Shown: positions 9,475 through 17,987, numbered from the stretch's first letter. The stretch: 64,000 nucleotides of DNA from Parvularcula sp. IMCC14364 (GCF_030758415.1 NZ_CP132334.1:2120001-2184000), one strand, 5' to 3'. Made by a program: numbers and translations. Notes: a model not told the origin generated them from the sequence alone.

Positions 9475-11421
9475 CTATTGCGGGATTTCATTTTCCTTGC
9501 CGACATAATCCAGAACATCTGCAATAGACCGGCTGAGCACTTCGCTACCAGCGCCCATAACCCGGGCCCAGTCTTCTTCTGCATGCGTCTGACAGACAAT
9601 CTTGGTAAAGACCTTGAAGCAGTGACTGAGATCATCATGCAGGCCGGTTCTGACCTGCTCCCTGTCAGGCAGAAAACCAATCACACTGGTACCATAACGG
9701 CGCAACTGGTTGAGATCAGATGCCACAGCGCTGCACCCTACGGAAATAACGGTCCCAAACGGAACCAGCAGGCCAAGCACTGCTGAATTCTGGAACTGAA
9801 AATTCGACCAGCGATTATCTTCGCGCGTCCGCAACAGGAAGCAGCGGGCGAAATAACGTGTCAGATATTTCGGCAACCTGTCCCCCAGGACAAGTACGGA
9901 ACATTCTACGCCATGCGCTTTATGGGCCTTACTGATTTCGGCAAGCTGCGCCTCCATCAGCGCCGAGCCAAGGTGCTTTTCCTCAATAATGGCCAGCACT
10001 TTATGCCGGCCATTCTCAAGCGCCAGCACCGGCTCTGCCGAAAAGAAGTGATCGGCAAGGTCTTTGCGCTGCACACCAAAAGGAGCCCATTTGCGCGCCT
10101 CATGCCGTGAATAAGGTGCCGTTTGCGCATAAAGCGTCCGGCACTTTTCCATGAAACCTTTGAAATCCCTGAAACAGTCACGCAACTCCCGGCTTTGCAG
10201 AAAAATCTTGGTGGCACGCTGCCTGCGTGTTTTACGGATCTTTTCAAGGTCAATCTTGCCTTTCACAATATCCGTAAAGAGATCAAAAGACAGCAGGTTT
10301 AATTCAGAATAATCTGCCTCGGTCGAGGTTGTCAGGTCGCTTTCAATATAGCCAAGAGTGCCTTCTTTTTCATGTTGCAGCACACGGCTGGTCACGAGCA
10401 CATCTTTCCTGTCCCGCCGGGACATGGCCTGTAACCGCCACCATACCCAGTCCAGAACGCGCGCCTCGCGCAATTCATTGACATTCTGGTTATTGGTGAA
10501 AATGACATATTGCGGATAGGGCGCGGTTGGCAGCTTGTCCCGCTGCTTGATGAATTCCACCATGTCGTGCACAGAATATTCTCTGGAATGGTGCTCGAAA
10601 ACCCGGTTTGCCGCGTCAAGGCCATTTGGCGTAATGAGCGCATAGCGTGGCATCTCCCGCGTCTCTTCAGCCAGGAAAAAGTCCGGCGTAAACAACTCAG
10701 GATGACTGAGACGAATTTCTGTTCGATTCCGGTCCGCCCGCTTGGAGGCCGCGGCTGACATACTGCTCGGGCGCAGGCGATACTGAAAACCAAGATGCGG
10801 CACAAACTGGCCCCGATATCCGTTTTTCAGAACATTCAGCCAGAACTGCCAGTCTTCGCCGCCAGAGCGCATCTGCTCACGGTAGCGCAGGCCCGCGCGG
10901 AATATATCTGCATTGATCAGCGAAGAAGATGTATTCGCACAGCCAGCCATGCTGAACAGCGCCGTATAATCATGCACCCTGTTGAGCACGCCATCTATGC
11001 CGAAATGGTCCGGGTCCTCGAAGACCCAGCCCGTGCGATAGTCACTGCCTTCATTGTCATTGGCAACAGCGGCGCGCAGGGCGATCAGAGAGCGCTCGAG
11101 AATTTTTGGATGCAGACGGTCATCACCATCCAGAAAGAAAACCGAGAACAGGTCCGGCCAGCGCTCCAGCGCCAGATTGACCCCCTCATTGCGCATCGCT
11201 GCCAGCCCGCGATTTTCTGGGCTGCGCCAGTAATAGACCTTGTCAGGATAACGCCGCACATATTTCAGGGCCGCGCGCCGTGTTGCCGGGTCCGGGCAGT
11301 TATCATCGACAAGGATGACCTTGAAATCTGCCTCGGTTTCCTGAGTCAGCGCCGCATTGACAGACTCGCACAGAAAAGGCCCCTGCCCGAAAATCGGCAT
11401 GATAACAGCGACATCAGTCAT
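9475..11421 (-). CDS. Bipartite GT2-family glycosyltransferase
   Basis: A 648-residue protein built like its convergent neighbour. The GT-A domain starts V-A-V-I-M-P-I-F-G, has V-D-D-N near residue 40, F-F-L-D-G-D-D for metal and nucleotide-sugar binding, and G-G-E-D-W-Q-F-W for the base. The C-terminal half is less conserved, contains several basic stretches, and ends in a segment resembling a GT-B half. The stop codon is eight bases from the stop of the plus-strand gene. The two are likely paralogs that add different residues to the same glycan, which is inference from architecture only. Confidence 0.85.
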   Translation of the reverse strand: MTDVAVIMPIFGQGPFLCESVNAALTQETEADFKVILVDDNCPDPATRRAALKYVRRYPDKVYYWRSPENRGLAAMRNEGVNLALERWPDLFSVFFLDGDDRLHPKILERSLIALRAAVANDNEGSDYRTGWVFEDPDHFGIDGVLNRVHDYTALFSMAGCANTSSSLINADIFRAGLRYREQMRSGGEDWQFWLNVLKNGYRGQFVPHLGFQYRLRPSSMSAAASKRADRNRTEIRLSHPELFTPDFFLAEETREMPRYALITPNGLDAANRVFEHHSREYSVHDMVEFIKQRDKLPTAPYPQYVIFTNNQNVNELREARVLDWVWWRLQAMSRRDRKDVLVTSRVLQHEKEGTLGYIESDLTTSTEADYSELNLLSFDLFTDIVKGKIDLEKIRKTRRQRATKIFLQSRELRDCFRDFKGFMEKCRTLYAQTAPYSRHEARKWAPFGVQRKDLADHFFSAEPVLALENGRHKVLAIIEEKHLGSALMEAQLAEISKAHKAHGVECSVLVLGDRLPKYLTRYFARCFLLRTREDNRWSNFQFQNSAVLGLLVPFGTVISVGCSAVASDLNQLRRYGTSVIGFLPDREQVRTGLHDDLSHCFKVFTKIVCQTHAEEDWARVMGAGSEVLSRSIADVLDYVGKENEIPQ

Positions 11422-11526
11422 CTTCTCGTCACCCTGGCTCCTGAAACCTTAATCTCTGGTAGCGCAGCAGACGATTGATGTCTCGCCTTTTTGTTGCCTG
11501 TGGAGACAAAGCAGACCGGACGCGAC

Positions 11527-13071
11527 TTATGAGGTCAGCAAACCCGGTGCCTGCTCGCGCAACTGATATTTCAGCACTTTGCCAGTGGCATTGCGCGGCA
11601 GTACGCTCATCGTCACCATATGCGCGGGCTGTTTGTAGGTGGCAAGGCGGCCCTTGCAATGCACCAGCACCTCATGCAGCGTCAGGTTCTGGTCTTTTTT
11701 CAGAACCACGCAGGCGCATCCCGCTTCCCCCCATTTATCGTCCGCCAGGCCAATCACAGCCACTTCGGAAATCTGCGGTAGTTCGTAAAGTACGTTTTCC
11801 ACTTCAGCCGGATAGACGTTTTCACCCCCGGAAATATACATGTCTTTCACCCGGTCTTCGATATAGAAAAATCCGTCTTCATCCTGCCGGGCAATGTCCC
11901 CGGTCCTGAACCATCCATCAACGAAACACTCGGCATTGGCTTCGGGTCTTTTCCAGTAACCGGGCGTCACGGCTTTGCCGCGTACCCATAATTCACCCGC
12001 CTCGCCGCGCGGCGCTTCAGTGCCATCCTCGCGGACAATCTTTGCTCCGCTATGCATACCGATACGACCGGCGGAACCCAGTTTTTCAACTGGATCATCC
12101 TTGCGAAACAGCGTCCCGGAGGCGCAATTTTCCGTCATGCCCCAGCCTTCCTGCACGATAATACCCTTACCGCGCCACCATTTCAGGAGCTCCACCGGCA
12201 CCGCCTCTGCACCGGCAAAAGCGGCTTCGATGCGGGAAAAATCCGTAGTTTCCATTTTCGGGTGCTGCCGCAAACCGTTATAAATAGCAGGCACACCAAG
12301 AAAATGGGTCACGCCCAGATCCGGGTCATTGATCGTATCAAGTATGGCGCCAACATCAACAATCCGCATAATGACAGACGTGCCGCCGGCATAGGCAGCA
12401 GGCACGGCAAACACATTCAGTCCGCCAATATGGAACAACGGCATGAAAGACATATTCACGGATTCAGCGGTGAAACCGACACCGACCTGCACATTGATCG
12501 CCGTCCAGAGCATCATGCCATGGGTGATGATGACACCTTTCGGGCGTCCCGTCGTGCCGGAGGAATACATCAGCATACACTGGTCATCAGGCTCCAGTTC
12601 TTCCATCTCCATCACGGGCGTTGCCTGCGCCACAGCCTGTTCAAATTCCGTATCTCCACCAATACCGTCAAAGCGCATCCAGCTTTTGACTTTTGTCATG
12701 CCTTTCAGGGCCTCTGCTGTTTCTGCAAAGACATCATCCACGAGCATGAAGTCCGGCGTAGAGTCATTGATGATGAATTCCAGTTCACCAGGCGTCAGCC
12801 GGAAATTCAGCGCCAGGGACACAGCGCCGATGCGCCATGTCGCAAAGATCAGATCCATGATGTCTGTCGAATTAAGCGCCAGAAAACCAACCCTGTCGCC
12901 GCGCTTGATGCCGTGTGCCTTCAACATGCCTGCAATGCGGCCAACGCGCTCATGCATCTGGCCATAGGAATAACGCCGCCCGGTGGCGAGATCGACCTGC
13001 GCCAGTTTCTCCGGCTGGTTCAGGGCATGGTAGCGTATCCAGTCAACAACTTCATGCGTATAATCAGACAT
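11527..13071 (-). CDS. Acyl-CoA ligase (AMP-forming)
   Basis: ANL-superfamily ligase of 514 residues that activates a carboxylic acid to acyl-AMP and then acyl-CoA. The P-loop M-Y-S-S-G-T-T-G-R-P-K-G, the W-G-M-T-E-N motif, G-W-F-R-T-G-D and the C-terminal catalytic lysine region N-A-T-G-K-V-L-K are all present. The frame extends 47 codons upstream, but the start at 13071 is preferred because GAGAGGAAA precedes it and MSDYTHE begins the conserved fold. It follows an acyl-CoA dehydrogenase gene on the same strand 82 bases upstream, suggesting an acyl-CoA degradation unit. Substrate chain length cannot be told. Confidence 0.92.
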   Translation of the reverse strand: MSDYTHEVVDWIRYHALNQPEKLAQVDLATGRRYSYGQMHERVGRIAGMLKAHGIKRGDRVGFLALNSTDIMDLIFATWRIGAVSLALNFRLTPGELEFIINDSTPDFMLVDDVFAETAEALKGMTKVKSWMRFDGIGGDTEFEQAVAQATPVMEMEELEPDDQCMLMYSSGTTGRPKGVIITHGMMLWTAINVQVGVGFTAESVNMSFMPLFHIGGLNVFAVPAAYAGGTSVIMRIVDVGAILDTINDPDLGVTHFLGVPAIYNGLRQHPKMETTDFSRIEAAFAGAEAVPVELLKWWRGKGIIVQEGWGMTENCASGTLFRKDDPVEKLGSAGRIGMHSGAKIVREDGTEAPRGEAGELWVRGKAVTPGYWKRPEANAECFVDGWFRTGDIARQDEDGFFYIEDRVKDMYISGGENVYPAEVENVLYELPQISEVAVIGLADDKWGEAGCACVVLKKDQNLTLHEVLVHCKGRLATYKQPAHMVTMSVLPRNATGKVLKYQLREQAPGLLTS

Positions 13072-13153
13072 CTGATGTTTCCTCTCGTTTATTTTTCTTC
13101 TCTCCCTGTTGCCAGAGAGGGTTCGCAAAACCGACACTCCCTGAGACAGCCCC

Positions 13154-14296
13154 CTAAAGACCCATCTGCCGCACAGCCAGATCGCGCATGATCTCCTCAG
13201 AGCCACCGCCAATCGCCTGTACCTTTACTTCACGATAATAGCGCTCCACAGCATTGCCGCGCATATACCCGGCACCGCCCAGAATTTGCATGGCTTCGGA
13301 CGCACAAAATTCCAGTGCCTTTGAGGCAGAGAACTTCGCCTTGCAGGTTTCTGCCACCGGCATGTCGCCTTCATTCGCCTGCCAGCATATCTGATTGAGA
13401 TAGGCTTCAACCATGTCGATTTTCGCCGACATATCCGCAATCTTGTGGCGGATGACCTGATGCTTGATCAGCGGCTTGCCAAAGGTTTCGCGCTCCTGCG
13501 CCCAGGAGATGGACTCGTTCAGCAGAACCTTCATCATACCGAGCATCCCAGCGACCATGCCAAGGCGCTCATAATTGAAATTCTGGACGATCTGGATAAA
13601 ACCCAGATTTTCCTCCCCCATCAGGTTTTCCGCCGGGACGCGGCAATTATCCATATACAGCGTTGCCTGGTCAGAGGCCCACCAGCCCATTTTTTTCGTC
13701 AGCGGTGTGCGGGAAAAGCCCGGCGTGTCGAGCGGCACGAAAAACAGCGAGATACCCGCAAGGCCGGCGTCACCCGTGCGGGCCCCGATCACGAAATAAT
13801 CAGATTTCATGCCGCCGGTGATGAACGCCTTGGCACCGTTCAGGACCCAGTGGTTGCCGTCGCGCTCTGCCACAGTCTGAAGGCGGGCAACATCAGACCC
13901 GCCAGACGGCTCGGTGATGCCAAGGCTGGAGCCCTTGCGCCCCATCACGATATCCTCAAGCACATCGTCCTTGATCGCTTTGGAGGCGAGATTCTCAATC
14001 GGCCCGATGGAGATAGAGCGCCCACCCAGCGCCGCCGGCACGCCGGACGCACCGCAAAAATGTATCTCTTCTGAAAAGGCCGCGCGCATGAAACAGTCGT
14101 CAAAGCCAAGACCGCCATATTCCTCACTGACGCCAAAGCCCCAGGCCCCCAGTGCCCCGACTTTCTCATGCAACGCCCACGGCACGTCGCCTGCCTCATC
14201 CCATTCTTCCGCAAAAGGCGTGATCTCGGTGGCCACGAAACGACGGATGGTTTCACGGAATGCCGCACGTTCGGGTGTCTCGAACGGGTTTTTCAT
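13154..14296 (-). CDS. Acyl-CoA dehydrogenase
   Basis: Flavoenzyme of 380 residues that introduces the alpha,beta double bond in acyl-CoA. The FAD/substrate loop L-G-I-T-E-P-S-G-G-S-D and the C-terminal motif G-G-S-E-E-I-M-R, which carries the likely catalytic glutamate, are visible, as is the helical C-terminal domain with L-G-G-A-G-Y. The start at 14296 has AGGGAGAG upstream and begins MKNPFETPERAAFR, the usual family start; an upstream extension of 41 codons looks non-coding. Probably one operon with the downstream acyl-CoA ligase; electrons would go to ETF. Confidence 0.93.
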   Translation of the reverse strand: MKNPFETPERAAFRETIRRFVATEITPFAEEWDEAGDVPWALHEKVGALGAWGFGVSEEYGGLGFDDCFMRAAFSEEIHFCGASGVPAALGGRSISIGPIENLASKAIKDDVLEDIVMGRKGSSLGITEPSGGSDVARLQTVAERDGNHWVLNGAKAFITGGMKSDYFVIGARTGDAGLAGISLFFVPLDTPGFSRTPLTKKMGWWASDQATLYMDNCRVPAENLMGEENLGFIQIVQNFNYERLGMVAGMLGMMKVLLNESISWAQERETFGKPLIKHQVIRHKIADMSAKIDMVEAYLNQICWQANEGDMPVAETCKAKFSASKALEFCASEAMQILGGAGYMRGNAVERYYREVKVQAIGGGSEEIMRDLAVRQMGL

Positions 14297-14481
14297 GCAA
14301 CTCTCCCTGTAGGTCGCGGTTTGTCCGCAACATCTCTTGGTTGTTGGAAAGATGTTAGGTTGCCGTGCGCCCGCGCTCAAGTCGCAACTACAGGCAGGCG
14401 CGCCCTCAGGCTCGCACAAAGGCCCGATGCCTGCTATGGCGCAAGGCTTAAAAGACCGGGCCAGAACTGCAGGGATGCCAC

Positions 14482-15468
14482 ATGCCGCGCGTTACAGTCA
14501 TCATTGTCAGCTATAATGCCGGGGCGGACCGTCTGGAGCGGATGCTTGCCTCTCTGGCGGCCCAGACTTTCACTGACTTCGAGATTCTGCTTCTGGACAA
14601 TAACTCTACAGATGGCTGCGTCGATGATCTGCCGGTGATGCAAAACATGCGGCTGATCCGCAGCGAAGAAAATCTCGGCTTTGCCGGCGGGGTCAACCGC
14701 GCGGCCACGCAGGCACGCGGAGACTGGCTCGCCCTTTTGAACCCCGACGCCGTCGCGGACCCTGACTGGCTCACCAATCTGATGCGCGGGACACAGCGTT
14801 ATCCCGACACAAAATCCTTTGGTGCTGTGCAGCTGAATGCGGATGACCCTGCCCTGCTGGACGGTCTGGGGGACGTGTATCACGCCACAGGCATCGCCTG
14901 GCGCGGCGGCTTTGGTCAGTCTGCGCAGGCAAGGCCCGACACTGACCGGGAGATATTCGCGCCCTGTGGTGCCGCCGCCCTTTATGAGCGGGCGACATTC
15001 GAAAAGCTCGGCGGTCTGGAAGAGAGCTTCTTCTGCTATCATGAGGATGTCGATCTTGGCGCACGCTTGCGCCTTGATGGCGGGCGCAGCATCATGATTG
15101 CAGATGCAGTGATCCTGCATGAAGGGTCCGGCACCACCGGGCGCTACAGCGACTTCACAATTTATCACGGTGCCCGCAACCGCATCTGGACATTCATCCG
15201 GGTGATGCCGCCGCCGCTGTTCTGGCCGATATTGCCCATCCATATACTGATAAATTTTGCCTTTGTGCTGCGCGGTCTCATCACGGGCACTGGCCCCGCC
15301 TATTTTCACGGTATGAAAGACGGTTTCCTCAAGGCAGACAAAGCATGGGCAGCGCGCCGCGCCCTGCAACAGACACGCAAGGTCTCGGCACTGGATTTCC
15401 TGAAAGCGCTCTCCTGGTCGCCGGTCAGACTGCTCGGCCGCAAGCCAGTGATGCGCGAGATCAAATGA
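14482..15468 (+). CDS. GT2 glycosyltransferase, rhamnosyltransferase-like
   Basis: A 328-residue GT-A enzyme with the layout of bacterial rhamnosyl- and galactofuranosyl-transferases: V-T-V-I-I-V-S-Y-N at the N-terminus, N-L-G-F-A-G-G-V-N, L-N-P-D-A for the metal site, and the E-D-V-D-L motif with a preceding Y-H. A hydrophobic segment (W-P-I-L-P-I-H-I-L-I-N-F-A-F-V-L) near residues 250-270 suggests membrane attachment. A ribosome site AGGGA is present. It points away from the dehydrogenase operon across a 185-base shared upstream region. Likely part of O-antigen or exopolysaccharide assembly with the other glycosyltransferases here; the acceptor is unknown. Confidence 0.9.
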   Translation: MPRVTVIIVSYNAGADRLERMLASLAAQTFTDFEILLLDNNSTDGCVDDLPVMQNMRLIRSEENLGFAGGVNRAATQARGDWLALLNPDAVADPDWLTNLMRGTQRYPDTKSFGAVQLNADDPALLDGLGDVYHATGIAWRGGFGQSAQARPDTDREIFAPCGAAALYERATFEKLGGLEESFFCYHEDVDLGARLRLDGGRSIMIADAVILHEGSGTTGRYSDFTIYHGARNRIWTFIRVMPPPLFWPILPIHILINFAFVLRGLITGTGPAYFHGMKDGFLKADKAWAARRALQQTRKVSALDFLKALSWSPVRLLGRKPVMREIK

Positions 15469-15469
15469 C

Positions 15470-15664
15470 AACTCTTCACGGCTTTTTCCGCCCGGCCTGA
15501 CTGGTCTTCAAACCGCCATACCCTTGCCGCCAGCGGTTTCAGGTCCGTTCTGTGATACCTGAAGCCCGTGCTGCCTGCGTCGCACACTCTCCCCGACTCA
15601 AGCGGACTTCTGTCTCGCACAAATTGGTGATGACCTCTTCAGGCGCGTATTTTCTTCTCGCCAT
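15470..15664 (-). pseudogene. IS3-family transposase OrfA remnant
   Basis: The minus-strand frame from ATG 15664 reads M-A-R-R-K-Y-A-P-E-E-V-I, the usual start of the helix-turn-helix OrfA of IS3-type elements, then stops at a TGA (15539-15541) after 41 residues. Reading past that stop in the same frame gives N-R-W-R-Q-G-Y-G-G-L-K-T, matching the Y-Y-R-W-R-x-E-Y-G-G-L-K region of intact OrfA, before another stop near the end of the glycosyltransferase gene. It is therefore a decayed fragment with point damage and a lost 3' part; no orfB was found. A 7-bp inverted repeat, TGGCTCC/GGAGCCA (15669-15688), lies just before its start. Confidence 0.75.
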
Positions 15665-16024
15665 GTCTTGGCTCCTTCATTGGAGCCAGGCCTAATTCAA
15701 TACGCAGACCACTTTTTTCGGAGCCGTCCAAAGGGCCCTGCCCCGGCTGTGGTGATCATTATGTGATGTGGTTGTGGTCCGGCGTTCGCCAGAACGATTG
15801 CGAGAGGCGCATCCTCTGCGTCTTAGTCATTGATCATCTGTACCCGCAATATACGGCCTAGCAAATAAGGCGCAAGGTAGCAGAATTGATAGTATCAATA
15901 TTGATAGTAGCACTGTGTGCTCAATTCGATTTTGCGACGTTCTATGATCAAACGACCTGTATTTTCAAAGCCGTTTTTGCTATACGTAACGTGACGTTTG
16001 TCGCATAAATGGGTGGAGGGAAAA
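15665..16024. other. Gene-free spacer with IS debris and a palindrome
   Basis: No supported gene. The left part is probably the outer flank of the IS3 remnant. The right part is AT-richer and holds TTGATAGTATCAA (15886-15898), a perfect 13-base palindrome, followed by a second TTGATAGTA at 15901-15909. This could be an operator for the downstream membrane-protein gene. Confidence 0.5.
15886..15909. promoter_or_regulatory. Operator-like palindrome and direct repeat
   Basis: TTGATA-G-TATCAA is a perfect palindrome, and its half TTGATAGTA recurs 15 bases on. It lies about 115 bases before the membrane-protein start. No regulator gene is adjacent, so the role is inference. Confidence 0.35.
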
Positions 16025-16573
16025 TTGGACGGGTTTTTCAAATGGTTGGACCGTTTTGGTCTCATTTTCACACTTGTCTCATTCGCCTTGGCAGTGCTGG
16101 AAGCCACTGGCGCTTATACCCTGCCAGAGCTTCAATTCGGCGATGGACGCTTCCTGTTTATTGGATTGATCATCTATCAAATTTCTGTAGCCGCAGCCGC
16201 CAGCATCATCGCATGGTTCGTCTATAGTCGTTTCGGTGCAGCAGGGATTGGGACGGCGCTGGGTGTCGCCCTATGGAGCTTTATCAATGTAAGCGTCATC
16301 CAGAACGTCCTTGGCGATACAGCGTGGCAATTTAACGATAGCGAATGGGCTATCGAGACATGGCTCAATTATCTTGGCATTATCTGCTTTTGGATCAGTT
16401 TCTATATCATGTTTGCGCATAAGGCCGCCGCGCATCAAGGACAGAAACAAGGGGGTTTCTTTTTTGCCCCGACAATTCGTCAATACTCCAAGATCAAAAT
16501 CATCTTTATACTGCTTCCGACAACATTCCTGTTTCATGCAGGATGGATGGCTCTGGATACAATGCAGTTTTAG
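16025..16573 (+). CDS. Small multi-span membrane protein, unknown
   Basis: About 182 residues with four to five hydrophobic helices, around F-G-L-I-F-T-L-V-S-F-A-L, F-I-G-L-I-I-Y-Q-I-S-V, I-G-T-A-L-G-V-A-L-W, I-I-C-F-W-I-S-F-Y-I-M and I-I-F-I-L-L-P-T-T-F. No family is recognised. There is no ATG near the N-terminus: TTG at 16025 is chosen because GGAGGG (16015-16020) is four bases upstream; TTG at 15998 and GTG at 16013 are alternatives. It stands alone between IS remnants and a structured non-coding stretch, which suggests an accessory, possibly acquired gene. Confidence 0.6.
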   Translation: MDGFFKWLDRFGLIFTLVSFALAVLEATGAYTLPELQFGDGRFLFIGLIIYQISVAAAASIIAWFVYSRFGAAGIGTALGVALWSFINVSVIQNVLGDTAWQFNDSEWAIETWLNYLGIICFWISFYIMFAHKAAAHQGQKQGGFFFAPTIRQYSKIKIIFILLPTTFLFHAGWMALDTMQF

Positions 16574-16805
16574 GCGTTGAGTGAGGCTGAGTATCTCATT
16601 GGTGAGTTTGAAGGTGCATGTTTTTCAACGTACTTGAGATCAAGGCCAGATCATCCTGCTTAAACTGATGCCCCTGACAGGACGAGAAGACCCAGCAAGG
16701 GGCGGCCCGCGCCAAGTGCCTCCGCTTGCGAGGCAGGAGCCTCTGGCGAAGGCCCGAGTTAACCCTTGCAGTCTCTTCTATTCGACCTGTCTTGATTGGG
16801 ACATC

Positions 16806-16823
16806 AGCCGGAATGATCCGGCT
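16806..16823 (+). promoter_or_regulatory. Leader hairpin before a mini-ORF
   Basis: AGCCGGA-ATGA-TCCGGCT is a perfect 7-bp stem with a four-base loop, ending nine bases before the AAGGAG ribosome site of the small ORF at 16846. Confidence 0.4.
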
Positions 16824-16845
16824 TGAAACTCAAAGGAGAAAAACC

Positions 16846-16905
16846 ATGACGACTGGACGGCCCTGTTTAGGTGCTCCAGTTGCCGAGTTAGGCCTGGCTT
16901 TATGA
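16846..16905 (+). CDS. Possible 19-residue peptide, or IS start remnant
   Basis: ATG preceded by a textbook AAGGAG (16833-16838) with seven-base spacing; it encodes M-T-T-G-R-P-C-L-G-A-P-V-A-E-L-G-L-A-L and stops with TGA. The initiation signal is much better than expected for a chance ORF, but the coding part is very short. It may be a leader peptide, or the first codons of a transposase gene whose body was deleted. Translation is unproven. Confidence 0.3.
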   Translation: MTTGRPCLGAPVAELGLAL

Positions 16906-17073
16906 TCTAGCGGCCTCATGCTGCCACGCCTTCAACGTAGTGAGCGCCATACGCCGCCTGTGCAGGATGGTTTGAGACATCTCCACGGGCAACCCTGCCT
17001 TTCCCAATGGGAACCAGGGCTTAGGCTTGTAAATTGTCAGGAAAGAACGAAAAACCAGAAGCGTAACTGACAA

Positions 17074-17304
17074 CTATTTGTCGTCGTCATCGTCTTTCTT
17101 GCGCCGCTGATCGCCCGGCAGCACGGCATCAACTGTGCCGCCGATCACGGCACCTGTTGCGCCAGCTGTGGTTTTAACGGTTGCGCCGGTTAGCTCGATG
17201 GCGCCTTCAGCCGTTTCCGCCACAACATTCACGGCTGTGCCCACAAGGCAGCCACTCAGCGAAAGGCTGACAATCGCCAGCAAGGAAAATTTCAGATAAC
17301 CCAT
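17074..17304 (-). CDS. Small lipoprotein with acidic tail
   Basis: A 76-residue protein: signal peptide with lipobox L-S-G-C (Cys19), then a Gly/Ala/Thr-rich stretch (T-G-A-T-V-K-T-T-A-G-A-T-G-A-V-I-G-G-T-V) and a charged end K-K-D-D-D-D-D-K. Small NF033894-type lipoproteins of alphaproteobacteria look like this. The start at 17304 is preferred because it opens the signal peptide; the upstream in-frame extension overlaps the neighbouring gene. The tail happens to equal an enterokinase site, which I regard as coincidence. Unknown role; last gene of the minus-strand run that begins with moxR. Confidence 0.65.
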   Translation of the reverse strand: MGYLKFSLLAIVSLSLSGCLVGTAVNVVAETAEGAIELTGATVKTTAGATGAVIGGTVDAVLPGDQRRKKDDDDDK

Positions 17305-17333
17305 ACCACCACCTGTAAGTTGTGATGGTGTTA

Positions 17334-17933
17334 TCATATCACATCGATCTTTTCCAGACGCGTAATCAGGAATTTTGCATCTTTCATGTAATAATTGGCG
17401 GTACGGTCGATTTTTTCGAGCGCCTTTTCCAGATGACCGAGCGTTTGTGCTATCTCGCCCGTTTGGGCAAAGGCCTCGCGCGGCGGGGGCAGGTTCAGGC
17501 CGGCCTCTTCGATATTCAGGCATACCGGATCGACCGTATAGATGCTGTGAAAATTCAGCGTCGCGGTCAGCGGCATGGCTTCCGGCCCGATCAGGTGCTG
17601 CGCATCTTCATCAGCATTATGCAGCACATCGCAGACAGACTGGCGTAATTCATCATATTGCTCTGCCAGCATGGCGCGGGCGGCAAGATCATCCACATCC
17701 TTGGCGCGCAGCACGAGTTGCGCTGCCTCGGTCAGAATTTCCCGAATACGGTCAATGACAAAGAAGCTGGCTTCGATCGCACTCAGCGTCAGGCGCAGGT
17801 CGGGATCAATACGCCCCGCGATGCTCGCCGGATCATTTTTGGATTTCAATGGATTGTTCAGGGCCCGCTGGAGCGGACGCGAAAAGTCTACGGCCGGTTC
17901 TTCCGGCCTGGCCTTTTTCTTCAAGCTAAACAT
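17334..17933 (-). CDS. Hypothetical helical cytoplasmic protein
   Basis: A 199-residue protein with no signal peptide or membrane helix. It is mainly alpha-helical and charged, with heptad-like runs (I-R-E-I-L-T-E-A-A-Q-L-V and T-L-G-H-L-E-K-A-L-E-K-I). I do not recognise a family. The start at 17933 gives MFSLKKKARPEE; an ATG at 17972 is possible but has a poor ribosome site. It lies 54 bases after the 701-residue membrane protein of the MoxR operon on the same strand, so it may be its last or next-to-last gene. Confidence 0.6.
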   Translation of the reverse strand: MFSLKKKARPEEPAVDFSRPLQRALNNPLKSKNDPASIAGRIDPDLRLTLSAIEASFFVIDRIREILTEAAQLVLRAKDVDDLAARAMLAEQYDELRQSVCDVLHNADEDAQHLIGPEAMPLTATLNFHSIYTVDPVCLNIEEAGLNLPPPREAFAQTGEIAQTLGHLEKALEKIDRTANYYMKDAKFLITRLEKIDVI

Positions 17934-17987
17934 ACGCAACCTGGACCTTAACTCCTGTGAGCATACATTCATCTGGTTACTGCCCGG

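Larger units (their letters stand above)
16574..17073. other. 500-base structured region without a clear gene
   Basis: No ORF of normal size on either strand. The stretch is GC-rich and full of short complementary runs: a perfect hairpin at 16806-16823, a strong ribosome site before a 19-codon ORF at 16846, and an imperfect stem at 16993-17019 (CCCTG/CAGGG and TTCCC/GGGAA). It does not match tmRNA, RNase P RNA or SRP RNA as I know them. It may be an IS derivative that lost its transposase, or an undescribed RNA. Confidence 0.5.

Noticed and set aside
12052-13191. 379-codon plus-strand frame
   Set aside because: Lies antisense to the acyl-CoA ligase gene; biased His/Arg composition, no ribosome site, no motif.
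14434-15471. 345-codon minus-strand frame
   Set aside because: Exact shadow of the GT2 gene at 14482-15468, which has all its motifs.
16574-17073. tmRNA, RNase P RNA or SRP RNA
   Set aside because: None of the conserved cores I know (tag ORF ending in Ala-Ala, GAGGAAAGTC, GGAAGGAAGCAGC) is present.
17074-17097. D-D-D-D-D-K end of a lipoprotein as an engineered tag
   Set aside because: Natural acidic/basic tail in an otherwise normal chromosomal gene; no vector sequence nearby.
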